Of a DNA stretch of 24,387 bases, positions 21,301 to 24,387 are shown piece by piece. Source of the stretch: Chara braunii. Lineage: Eukaryota > Streptophyta > Charophyceae > Charales > Characeae. Below the pieces are notes generated by a model. That model worked only from the letters and a program-made list of their open reading frames with translations, ran no database searches and was not told the DNA's origin. How positions within the stretch are numbered: position 1 is the first letter of the stretch; every line of letters starts with the position of its first letter. The DNA is taken from positions 1,391,088 to 1,415,474 of the forward strand of contig BFEA01000403.1 of the NCBI GenBank assembly GCA_003427395.1, in the 5' to 3' direction. A program made the translations under genes and the position numbers.

Positions 21301-23731
21301 TAAAGGACTCATTCCAATAGACCCTCAGTCATCGTCTAATTCCAATACCAGGGGGCGGGGGGGGGAAAGGGGGGTTGTTGTTGCTGTGGGAGGGGGGGTG
21401 TAGAAAGAAAGACTCAATTGGTATCCCGCACCTTATCAATCCCCTCGCTCAGTGCCCTTTCAAGCTCCGCCACATCCATGAAGTTCCCCTCTATCTCAAC
21501 GTTTCTGGCATTTGAATTATTCCTGATGAGTGAAAGATGATTCGCTTGGCTATTCTGATTTGCTCGGCAATTGGAAATAATCTGCCTGGCAGAAGAGGTT
21601 GACGCTCCTGATCCGCTCCCAATCAAATTCTGGTTTGCTTCTGATATCGATGGTGAAGCTCTTGTCTGTGCCATAGGTTCTGCTTGAAGGGTACCGCTCG
21701 CAAGCTCTTCCAACTCCAGGCACAAATCCAAATCCTGGATTCCGGAAGAGGCAAACTGTGCACCATGTTGCCAACTTTGCTGCGCTTCGAGATTTCTCCG
21801 TAAACGCATCAACGATTGGCCTGCCCAGGATTTTGGATGACACCATGTCCCCGCCCCCACCCAACAAAGCAATTATCCCATATGATGAGTACTCTTTGCA
21901 AAGTATCGATGCTGTGGATAGCTCGGTCTTATCCTCAGTAGTGCACTGGACTGGGAGGCTTGGGAATGCTCCCCTGGAAGTATTCTAGCAGAAGGCAGGA
22001 ACCAGCATACACCTCTTCTTTCACATTTTGCAAGTATCCTCACCTCCTTCCTCTCCCAAAAGAAATAGGAAAAGAAACAAATTGCACAAGCAATAGACAG
22101 AAAGTTAAAACTCTTCCAGCTCCATTGAACAGCTCCCGGCCCTGACCTTCCATGCAATGCAGGCAAGAAATGCCAAGAATGTGCCCTCGCCGCTGCAAGT
22201 TGTGAGCACTTACCAAATTTGCAAAGTGAGAATGAATTTTCCCCTAGAACATGGAAAGATACAGCGCCATATTTTTTGTCTTTTTTTGTGCAGTTGGTGA
22301 GTGGTGCGGGGGTGCCCTGTGCCTCCAAAGACATCAATGTGACTAACTGAGCGAGGGGTATGAGATCACACGGAATGCAGCATTCTAGTAAAGACACGAA
22401 TACGTCAAAAACCTTTCTCAGGGCCTTATGGTCCTGGCTCCTTCTATTCTGGGGAGCGTCAGTCCGGTTCCTATTCCACCGGCAAGTCAAAATATACAAT
22501 ACAACAATTATCAATCACACACGCTTCCTTCCGTCTGGCCGAAGGACCCCTGAGCAGCATTGATTGCTCCATCCCGGGAGGATTGACTGTCAGCTTGCCT
22601 TGTCCCTCTCTTTCCTCTCAGATCCGGAAACCAGATCTGTCAGATAAAGCATTTGACCCTAGAAAGAGCACGCCTGTTGTGCTTATCCAACCTCGTCCTT
22701 CCCTATACACCACTATTGCCCCCCTTTGGACAGTCAACCGTATTTCTTTGGAACCTACACCCTCAGTCTGCAGTCTTGTCGTCCCCGGTCATCAAAATTG
22801 GACCCTGGCAGGGAGCTCGTTAGCTTCCGGATCTCTGAGAAGGGACCATCCTTTGTGGCCCCGTTCGTGTCCTCCTTGTTCCACGTCATCTGTAAGCCCT
22901 GGGTTATGTTTATCCTCTTGCAGCCTAGGACGTGGTTAAGCCTTCCAGCGACGTCTGATGTTGGAAGTCCCTTTCTGGAATTGAATTATGCCATTTCTCC
23001 CAGCATACCCGGTCCTGTTGCAGTTCTCCAATCTTGCCATCAACCAGCCAAGTCCTGTAGAATCTCTGCCTTTCCTTGTTCCGCTGATCTTCGTCTTCGG
23101 TCCAGGCTCGTTTGGTCTTCCGCCATCTGCGAAGGATCCCGGCTTGAATCATTGTTTTAGTTTCTAACCACACTTTCTCCCTTTCATATGTTCGGCTGCA
23201 TCTCTCCTTCCATATGACCCATAGAGTCACCTTCCTGATGAGTTCAAACCAGGACCTCTCAGCCTTCCGAGCCTCATCAGGAGCTGGATGTGAATTCTCT
23301 TTTCATCTGATTGCATCTGGATGCGAACCTGGGTCTGTATTTCAACAGCGCACTGGTATACCAACTGAGCTAGGCCCATTTGTAACTGAATTTGAATTCT
23401 ATTAGGAAGTGGATGCCAATTTATTAGGTGTTGTCCTCCTTGTTCTGAAGTCCACAACGTTGTTTCTAATCGCGGCTGGGATCATGCGAATTATTTTTTG
23501 TCAAAGGAATCACAACGAGTCTACCAGCTGACCATTAGTTTTTGACTTTTTTGCGATTGTTTTTTGCAGGCTTGAAGTCAAGCAAGGGCCGGATGGTGGC
23601 CACTGGGTACCTGGTCTCGTTGAGACCGAGGTCACTAAGTTGGATGAAGTTTGGGGTGTGCTTCAGAGCGGCAGCAAGAACAGGGCTGTTGGGGCAACGA
23701 ACTCGAACGAGCACAGCAGCAGATCACACTG
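1145..23731 (+). CDS. KIN14: Kinesin-14 (C-terminal motor kinesin), internal part, seven exons
   Basis: Seven exons join without a frame break: 1145-1307, 11481-11590, 12723-12837, 14563-14649, 14845-15027, 17407-17692 and 23570-23731. The product runs coiled coil, neck, then motor, the order that defines kinesin-14, ATP-driven motors that usually move toward microtubule minus ends. Seen directly: the neck-motor junction [15 protein letters not shown], the P-loop GQTGTGKT (nt 17481-17504), the [10 protein letters not shown] segment, and switch I NEHSSRSH (nt 23706-23729). Switch II and the rest of the motor lie beyond the window, as does the protein start. From memory, the motor is closest to the Arabidopsis At1g72250/At2g22610 type, which carries an N-terminal malectin-like domain; that domain is not visible here. 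All introns are GT-AG. Every motif inspected is intact and there is no stop, so the gene looks functional. The family is certain; the subgroup is inference. Confidence 0.95.
1308..2542. other. Intron stretch, only a short direct repeat
   Basis: A 19-bp phrase (GGCTTCCAAACACTGATTC) occurs at about 1647 and again at about 1724. No gene, RNA or mobile element is recognised elsewhere in this stretch. Confidence 0.5.
2658..2673 (+). repeat. Left target-site duplication of the U6 retroposon
   Basis: GGAATTACAGGGAAAA immediately precedes the U6 5' end. It matches 2779-2794 at 15 of 16 positions, typical of target-primed reverse transcription. A caveat is that both sides also lie in a diverged direct repeat. 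Confidence 0.75.
2674..2766 (+). pseudogene. U6: U6 snRNA retropseudogene
   Basis: This segment closely matches plant U6 snRNA, the catalytic RNA of the spliceosome. It has the 5' stem-loop GTCC-TTCG-GGAC, the stretch AAAATTGGAACGATACAGAG with the ACAGAGA box, the ATTAGCATGGCCCCTGCGCA region, and the end GAGAAATGGTCC. It is not a working gene. The Pol III T-run terminator is replaced by 12 A (2767-2778), bases in the GACACGCA segment and elsewhere are changed, and no plant U6 upstream element or TATA box is seen. The A-tail and the flanking direct repeats point to LINE-type retroposition. The sense of the RNA is the same as the kinesin transcript. Confidence 0.9.
2779..2794 (+). repeat. Right target-site duplication of the U6 retroposon
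   Basis: GGAATTACAGGAAAAA directly follows the 12-A tail and repeats the sequence before the U6 5' end with one mismatch. Confidence 0.75.
2933..3575. other. Intron stretch without recognised features
   Basis: Only a short AT-rich direct repeat (CCTATTTTATTT, three times between 3148 and 3211) is visible. No gene or element is recognised. Confidence 0.5.
3576..3928 (+). repeat. Diverged 48-bp direct repeat (3576-3623 and 3881-3928) with a TTTG/T-rich tract between
   Basis: Both copies read GATTTGTTTCACGCTTG, then AATT.C.GCTTTTT, then AGC.GATTTGC. A partial third copy precedes the first at about 3556. Between them, 3749-3799 is a (GTTT)n and T-run microsatellite, which could be the A-tail of an antisense retroposon. 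No coding sequence is seen. Confidence 0.6.
3929..5601. other. Intron stretch with one 28-bp direct repeat (4733 and 4777)
   Basis: GAATTTGTTGTTAGAATAGC and the following GGGTAT-type sequence occur at 4733 and again at 4777. Otherwise this 1.7 kb holds no gene, RNA or element that I can support. Confidence 0.5.
5602..6035 (+). repeat. Tandem duplication, units 5602-5827 and 5828-6035
   Basis: Two adjacent copies share long blocks, including GATGCATGTAGGATAGCAAT, CTTTGCTGGAGAGGTGTCAG and ACCTATGGACAGAGTGGAGC. The second copy lacks about 18 bp that the first has near 5752-5770. Divergence is modest, so the duplication is not ancient. There is no evidence of coding. Confidence 0.85.
6334..6369 (+). 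repeat. G36 homopolymer
   Basis: An uninterrupted run of 36 G is followed by further G-rich sequence. Open frames through it encode poly-Gly or poly-Pro only. Its length is likely to be unreliable in sequencing. Confidence 0.9.
6370..6871. other. Intron stretch without recognised features
   Basis: No gene, RNA or repeat is recognised here. The sequence is moderately GC-rich around 6530-6730 and resembles nothing I know. Confidence 0.4.
6872..6950 (+). repeat. Possible tRNA-derived SINE head
   Basis: GAGTTCGAGTCCCGCTC (from 6929) is a good Pol III B box with a T-arm-like surround. TGGCCCATGTTGTCG, about 50 nt upstream, resembles a weak A box. No complete cloverleaf can be drawn, so this is at best a SINE head or a decayed tRNA-like sequence. 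Confidence 0.4.
6951..8431. other. Intron stretch without supported genes
   Basis: A C13 run sits at about 7198-7210 and a T-rich tract at about 7880-7912. Open frames on both strands have no recognisable domain. Nothing else is supported. Confidence 0.5.
8432..8575 (+). repeat. Tandem duplication of a 72-bp unit
   Basis: The units are 8432-8503 and 8504-8575. Both contain GGTTGAGTGTCTG, GGTCCTTC and GGTTTATGAATTCACTTCC followed by ACCTGACTGAATGG. They differ at only a few positions, so the duplication looks recent. It is followed by a T8 run. Confidence 0.88.
8576..10140. other. Intron stretch without supported genes
   Basis: I see no domain, RNA or clear repeat here. A minus-strand frame of about 114 codons (9815-10159) has no recognisable motif and is not annotated. 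Confidence 0.45.
10141..10333 (+). repeat. Tandem pair of truncated tRNA-SINE units
   Basis: Two units (10141-10238 and 10239-10333) each contain GGGATCTCATTTGGTACA, then a second A-box-like phrase (TCAGTTGGTA.GCCC), then a B-box-like phrase (AGGTTCAAGTCC or AGGTTCAAATCC), and then CAGATGGAATCAGATG. The same B-box-plus-tail phrase follows the fuller tRNA head at 23303-23378 on the other strand, which places these in one SINE family. Compared with that copy, the A-to-B spacing here is short, as if the anticodon arm were lost. Confidence 0.7.
10334..11480. other. Intron stretch with T-rich and CT-rich microsatellites only
   Basis: A T-rich tract sits at 10381-10404 and a CT microsatellite at about 10882-10907. 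No gene or element is supported before the acceptor at 11480. Confidence 0.5.
11481..11590 (+). CDS. KIN14: Kinesin-14 exon: coiled-coil stalk, second part
   Basis: This 110-nt exon lies between a TTGAGCAG acceptor and a GTAAGC donor. After completing the split Ala codon it reads [20 protein letters not shown] and continues with a Q-rich helix that ends in phase 0. The charged and leucine-rich pattern continues the coiled coil of the previous exon. The intron before it is 10,173 nt, so a small extra exon between the two cannot be excluded, although the phases already match. Confidence 0.88.
11939..12047. mobile_element. MITE, pogo/mariner-like, diverged copy
   Basis: The 109-bp element runs from TA-CCATCTTCACGCGAATAGAA to a diverged inverted copy that ends GGATGACAATGG-TA. 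Ends, TA flanks, size and internal TCATAAT/ATAATGA phrases match the two better copies at 12324 and 13263. It has no coding capacity. Confidence 0.6.
12324..12413. mobile_element. MITE, pogo/mariner-like, 90 bp
   Basis: Terminal inverted repeats CCGTCTTCACCTGAATACAA and its near-perfect inverse (ending GGGTGAAGACGG) are flanked on both sides by TA, the target duplication of Tc1/mariner-pogo elements. Almost half of the element is terminal repeat. It must be mobilised by a transposase encoded elsewhere. Confidence 0.85.
12723..12837 (+). CDS. KIN14: Kinesin-14 exon: stalk to pre-neck
   Basis: This 115-nt exon follows a TTGCAG acceptor and ends at a GTAAGTG donor, with phase 0 in and phase 1 out. 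It encodes 38 full codons, beginning [20 protein letters not shown] and ending with KLMEVVQKL. The sequence is helical but less heptad-regular than the exons before it. It joins in frame to the neck exon at 14563. Confidence 0.88.
12925..13205. repeat. Dispersed repeat copy related to 85-510
   Basis: It starts TTTTATTTTCTGGTACTCTCACGA like the sequence near 102 and then shows CATCGCGGCAGTTGCATC, an A-rich run, GAGTATGCCTTCAGT, CATTACAG, AAGGGAAAAAAAAA and GAGTTGGGTAC. These phrases occur in similar order at the start of the window. The class is unknown and no frames are conserved. Confidence 0.5.
13263..13352. mobile_element. MITE, pogo/mariner-like, 90 bp, perfect ends
   Basis: CAGTCTTCCCCCGAATAC at the left end is repeated perfectly in inverse at the right end (GTATTCGGGGGAAGACTG), with TA on both sides. 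The CAGT start and TA target fit pogo-like MITEs of plants. It is the same length as the copy at 12324 and has similar ends, so the two belong to one family. Confidence 0.9.
14563..14649 (+). CDS. KIN14: Kinesin-14 exon: neck helix
   Basis: This 87-nt exon lies between a TTTGCAG acceptor and a GTCAGT donor. It encodes [20 protein letters not shown] followed by LYNKVLELK. The pattern with LYN, then a few residues, then ELKG just before the motor is the conserved kinesin-14 neck, which sets minus-end direction in this family. The last G joins the first GG of the next exon to form the neck Gly. Confidence 0.95.
14690..14745 (-). repeat. tRNA-like (SINE-derived) piece in the shortest kinesin intron
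   Basis: On the minus strand, GAGTTCGATTC (plus 14700-14710) is a clean B box and TTGCCCCACTGGTAACGC (covering plus 14728-14739) is an A-box-like D-arm. The spacing between them is shorter than in a true tRNA. It occupies about a quarter of the 195-nt intron. A decayed tRNA gene is an alternative. Confidence 0.5.
14845..15027 (+). CDS. KIN14: Kinesin-14 exon: motor domain start
   Basis: This 183-nt exon follows an ACTGCAG acceptor and ends at a GTAAAA donor. It begins with [20 protein letters not shown], the first strand of the kinesin-14 motor, and ends with [14 protein letters not shown], the strand and loop that come before the P-loop region. Phase 1 out matches the AT that opens the exon at 17407, giving the Asp in TQDEVF. 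The preceding intron is only 195 nt, the shortest in the gene. Confidence 0.97.
16051..16290 (-). pseudogene. Reverse transcriptase fragment (palm motif C and thumb start)
   Basis: In one minus-strand frame VYRVCLMDD is a palm motif C (catalytic Asp pair). In another frame shortly downstream, [21 protein letters not shown]-like sequence follows. The same pairing, RLRLMDD then [14 protein letters not shown], occurs in the larger RT remnant at 19497-21872, so both come from one RT family. The frame change inside the fragment and the lack of motifs A and B upstream show it is dead and truncated. It lies antisense to the kinesin gene. Confidence 0.65.
16456..16519 (+). pseudogene. Degenerate U6 snRNA-like segment
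   Basis: The phrase ATACCGACAAGATTAGCGTG, then GCCCCTGTCCAAGG, then CGCAC and GAGGAATGGTCC, follows the order of the U6 core (GATACAGAGAAGATTAGCATGG, GCCCCTGCGCAAGG, ACGCA, GAGAAATGGTCC) with many substitutions. The 5' stem-loop is not recognisable. A T8 run follows about 12 nt later. It is an older or partial U6 copy; a chance match is unlikely over this length. Confidence 0.6.
16759..17120 (+). repeat. Tandem duplication of a 185-bp unit
   Basis: Units 16759-16943 and 16944-17120 share CAATTTGCACTCTAGGCAAA, TAGCTGGGCAAATATATTAG, GGTTGGCCCAGCCAGCAAAA and TTTTGCCGTGCAGCACAATT. Each contains a pyrimidine run followed by GTGCAG, like a splice acceptor. The copies differ by scattered substitutions and T-run length. 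No frame is conserved. Confidence 0.88.
17407..17692 (+). CDS. KIN14: Kinesin-14 exon: P-loop and central motor
   Basis: This 286-nt exon follows a TTGTGCAG acceptor. It encodes [36 protein letters not shown] with the ATP-binding P-loop, [12 protein letters not shown], and [19 protein letters not shown], and then a Pro-rich loop. The donor is AA|GTAAGG. Read straight through, it gives an in-frame TAA, which makes the exon look like a gene end. Spliced in phase 2 to 23570, it instead continues as [12 protein letters not shown], as expected of the family. Confidence 0.97.
18009..18272. repeat. 18-bp minisatellite, about 15 copies
   Basis: The unit AAGTAACACTTAAGAGAC is repeated head to tail with small variants (GTCACACT, GTAGCACT, extra A). 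Period length varies by a few bases, and there is no spacer of constant length, so it is a minisatellite and not a CRISPR array. Confidence 0.93.
18542..18673. repeat. Perfect 66-bp tandem duplication
   Basis: Units 18542-18607 and 18608-18673 are identical. Each contains a short hairpin, GTCACT-ACTGAG-AGTGAC. Identity without a single change indicates a recent event or an assembly-level duplication. Confidence 0.92.
18697..19003. repeat. Degenerate minisatellite of about 28-40 bp units
   Basis: The phrases TGTCCGAATTCTTCCAA, AGTACC.TCCCAT and TCCCTGTCCG recur some nine times with many substitutions. It directly follows the 66-bp duplication and completes a run of three different tandem arrays. 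Minus-strand frames through it encode only repeat peptides. Confidence 0.75.
19543..19601. repeat. Perfect 23-bp inverted repeat with 13-nt loop
   Basis: The left arm 19543-19565 and right arm 19579-19601 are exact reverse complements (arm core AGAGGACAGACGACGGCTC). It lies in the RT coding frame just after the [13 protein letters not shown] stretch; the second arm reads PSSVLFR. Confidence 0.95.
19646..20061 (-). repeat. Tandem duplication of about 210 bp inside the RT palm
   Basis: Units 19646-19856 (211 bp) and 19857-20061 (205 bp) are nearly identical. Each contains motif B (GIPMGKSSS) and motif C ([14 protein letters not shown]), so the minus-strand order is A, B, C, B, C. The copies differ by a few substitutions and small indels, so the duplication is younger than the element. 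Confidence 0.9.
20255..20890 (-). pseudogene. RT exon: N-terminal region, fingers and palm motif A
   Basis: It follows the acceptor TTCCACCAG. One frame runs from WVKGKDC through [17 protein letters not shown] to [12 protein letters not shown] one-base frame change near 20575 leads to [17 protein letters not shown] and [18 protein letters not shown] stop follows, then [20 protein letters not shown] with the motif A Asp, then further stops. Confidence 0.7.
20911..20990. repeat. (GAGTGGGT)n microsatellite beside an unresolved base
   Basis: About nine 8-bp units start two bases after an N at 20909, which marks an assembly gap or ambiguity. It falls inside the predicted intron of the antisense RT gene. 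It is not a telomere repeat: plant telomeres are TTTAGGG-type. Confidence 0.93.
20992..21157 (+). repeat. Long polypurine tract
   Basis: About 165 nt are almost only A and G on the plus strand. On the minus strand it is a long polypyrimidine tract lying within the predicted RT intron. Mirror-like purine tracts can form triplex DNA; that is not shown here. Confidence 0.85.
21175..21219 (-). CDS. Putative 45-nt exon of the antisense RT gene
   Basis: It is bounded by an acceptor CAATACAACAG and a strong donor AGG|GTGAGT on the minus strand. It is exactly 15 codons ([15 protein letters not shown]), and both neighbours join in phase 0. Confidence 0.5.
21220..21431 (-). other. Predicted RT-gene intron with a G-rich block (plus 21351-21400)
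   Basis: On the minus strand this is the 212-nt gap between GTGCGG and CAATACAACAG. The plus strand from 21351 has several G runs (GGGGG, GGGGGGGG, GGGGGG, GGGGGGG) that could form a quadruplex. Confidence 0.4.
21432..21872 (-). CDS. Putative upstream exon of the antisense RT gene (5' end uncertain)
   Basis: The frame encodes a polar Ser/Asn/Gln-rich stretch and ends [19 protein letters not shown] donor AAG|GTGCGG at the end lets it join the 45-nt exon at 21219 in phase 0. Read through instead, it stops six codons later. I cannot fix the 5' end, and no domain is recognised. Support comes from the splice continuity, not from homology. Confidence 0.4.
21873..22924. other. Stretch without supported gene
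   Basis: A 213-codon frame is open on the minus strand (21873-22514). Its part near 22400-22480 ([20 protein letters not shown]) has coding-like composition, and a GTAAGT donor-like site follows near 22212. It might be an earlier exon of the RT gene, but no homology is recognised. From 22515 to 22924 nothing is supported. Confidence 0.35.
22925..23290 (-). pseudogene. 3' end of a LINE reverse transcriptase ORF (zf-RVT-like tail)
   Basis: The minus-strand frame reads [20 protein letters not shown], then [14 protein letters not shown] and further basic, Trp-rich sequence to a TAG at 22925-22927. The W.IWKER..R.. phrase is the hallmark of the C-terminal zf-RVT-type region of plant LINE ORF2 proteins. 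The RT and endonuclease parts are absent; a SINE lies directly upstream. It is unrelated to the RT remnant at 19497-21872. Confidence 0.7.
23303..23378 (-). mobile_element. tRNA-derived SINE
   Basis: On the minus strand, GGGCCTAGCTCAGTTGGTAT contains a near-perfect Pol III A box (plus 23361-23372). GGTTCGCATCC is the B box (plus 23319-23329). Between them is an anticodon-like hairpin, CTGT-TGAAAT-ACAG. The tail CAGATGCAATCAGATGAA is shared with the pair at 10141-10333. It lies 5' of the LINE fragment. Confidence 0.8.
23570..23731 (+). CDS. KIN14: Kinesin-14 exon: motor to switch I
   Basis: This 162-nt exon lies between a TTTTTTGCAG acceptor and a GTGCGT donor. After completing a Lys codon it encodes [18 protein letters not shown], then [20 protein letters not shown] and EHSSRSH. 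The NxxSSRSH switch I motif senses the ATP gamma-phosphate and is intact. The exon ends in phase 2 with TG, so the next codon is probably the Cys that usually follows SRSH in this family. The exon with switch II is outside the window. Confidence 0.96.
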
Positions 23732-24387
23732 GTGCGTATGTTTGCGAGTGCGGCATAAAGCACATGCTGTTTCCTTTTCTGGGTCCTCCCTCAATGGCGC
23801 ACTCTCTGATAGTCGATAACAGTGCTATGTTTTCCGTCGTCAGGTACATGGAAGCTTTTGCAACCGAATGTTGCTTATGTGCGCAAGCAAACGTCCTTTT
23901 GACAGGGTGGGGGGTGCATCTGGGTGGTGGCTCTTTCAGTTTTTGCTCTTCTTGTTGTTCTCTTCTCCTTTTTACCTCTGAAAAAAGTGCTGGCCCCTCT
24001 TCTTCTTTATTAGCCTTTGTTGAATCTTGACCCATGGCTTGGTGAATTCTGATTTTGGGGGGTTGGTGTGAATACGGTCAGGACAAAAAGTCCATCAGCG
24101 GTTAGCGCCAGTTCATGGGGATCATCAAGCAACAGGTCTGACTGTAGCACCACCCTCCGCCCTCCTTAGTATCGGTACTGATCCCTTGCCATACTGTGTG
24201 AGTAGTTGCTATTTGTTCTGCTCTGTGCTAAGTTCTACGGTCGATGAATGGGCTAAGCGTTTAATGTCAAAATGTTTTTTTTTTTTTTTTTTTTTTTTTT
24301 TTTGGGCCCGATCGAGATCCCGTCATCATGGCTATCTTCCAGTCCCTGTCCACATCAAGGTCCTTTCAATGGGGAGATAAAGCCATT
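23732..24387 (+). other. Start of the next kinesin intron, with a T29 tract at 24275-24303
   Basis: It begins with GTGCGT. No switch II (DLAGSE-type) exon is found before the window ends. The T29 run followed by GGGCCCGATCGAGATCCCGT may be the A-tail and 3' end of an antisense retroposon cut by the window end. Confidence 0.65.

Larger units (their letters stand above)
19497..21872 (-). pseudogene. Decayed, apparently intron-containing reverse transcriptase gene
   Basis: Read on the minus strand, the parts follow each other. An upstream acidic exon ends at 21432 ([12 protein letters not shown]). A 45-nt exon lies at 21175-21219 ([15 protein letters not shown]). A third exon starts at 20890 ([20 protein letters not shown]). 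All three join in phase 0 at GT-AG sites. Later come a fingers motif ([20 protein letters not shown]), motif A (SYDTKDMF), motif B ([13 protein letters not shown]) and motif C (RLMDD). A frameshift near 20575, stops beside motif A and an internal duplication show it is dead. No endonuclease or integrase is seen. An RT class that keeps introns (Penelope-like elements, cellular rvt genes) is possible, but the class is not settled. Confidence 0.7.
17693..23569 (+). other. Kinesin intron, 5,877 nt
   Basis: It joins AA|GTAAGG at 17693 to the TTTTTTGCAG acceptor ending at 23569. It holds three minisatellites, an antisense intron-bearing RT remnant, a LINE end and a SINE, each listed separately. At 17693-18008 and 19004-19490 nothing is firmly recognised; the latter lies just 3' of the RT remnant and may be its tail. 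Confidence 0.85.

Noticed and set aside
21873-22514. A 213-codon minus-strand frame as an independent gene
   Set aside because: Coding-like composition is limited to a short part and no homology is recognised. It is mentioned only as a possible earlier exon of the RT gene.
22583-23160. Plus-strand open frames of 118 and 144 codons
   Set aside because: The longer one largely overlaps the minus-strand LINE reading frame, and neither has a recognisable domain; they look like shadows.

Overview
This is eukaryotic nuclear DNA, most likely from the plant lineage. The only host gene I can build with confidence is an internal part of a minus-end-type kinesin (kinesin-14). Seven exons on the + strand join in frame over about 22.6 kb (1145-23731), giving 1,106 coding nt or about 368 residues. 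They encode a coiled coil, the neck, and the first half of the C-terminal motor up to switch I. The 5' part of the gene and the second half of the motor lie outside the window. The motor reads like land-plant KIN14 proteins. Introns of up to 10 kb packed with repeats, together with this motor type, would fit a large-genome streptophyte such as a charophyte alga. That is inference: nothing here identifies the species.

Layout. 1-1144: intron with an old dispersed repeat and a C32 tract. 1145-1307: coiled-coil exon. 1308-11480: 10.2 kb intron holding a retroposed U6 snRNA copy, several tandem duplications, a G36 tract and tRNA-derived SINE pieces. 11481-15027: four exons (coiled coil, neck, motor start) whose introns hold three tiny palindromic MITEs, another dispersed-repeat copy and a tRNA-like piece. 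15028-17406: intron with a reverse transcriptase (RT) remnant, a degenerate U6-like segment and a 185-bp tandem duplication. 17407-17692: P-loop exon. 17693-23569: 5.9 kb intron with three successive minisatellites, a decayed RT gene on the - strand, a LINE 3' end and a SINE. 23570-23731: switch I exon. 23732-24387: intron start, with a T29 tract near the end.

The most unusual item is the antisense RT locus (about 19497-21872). Its coding sequence appears to be split by two introns that join in phase. It carries RT fingers and palm motifs, contains a 210-bp duplication that repeats palm motifs B and C, and has a perfect 23-bp inverted repeat. A second fragment of the same RT family lies at 16051-16290. 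The RT does not match a class I can name from sequence alone.
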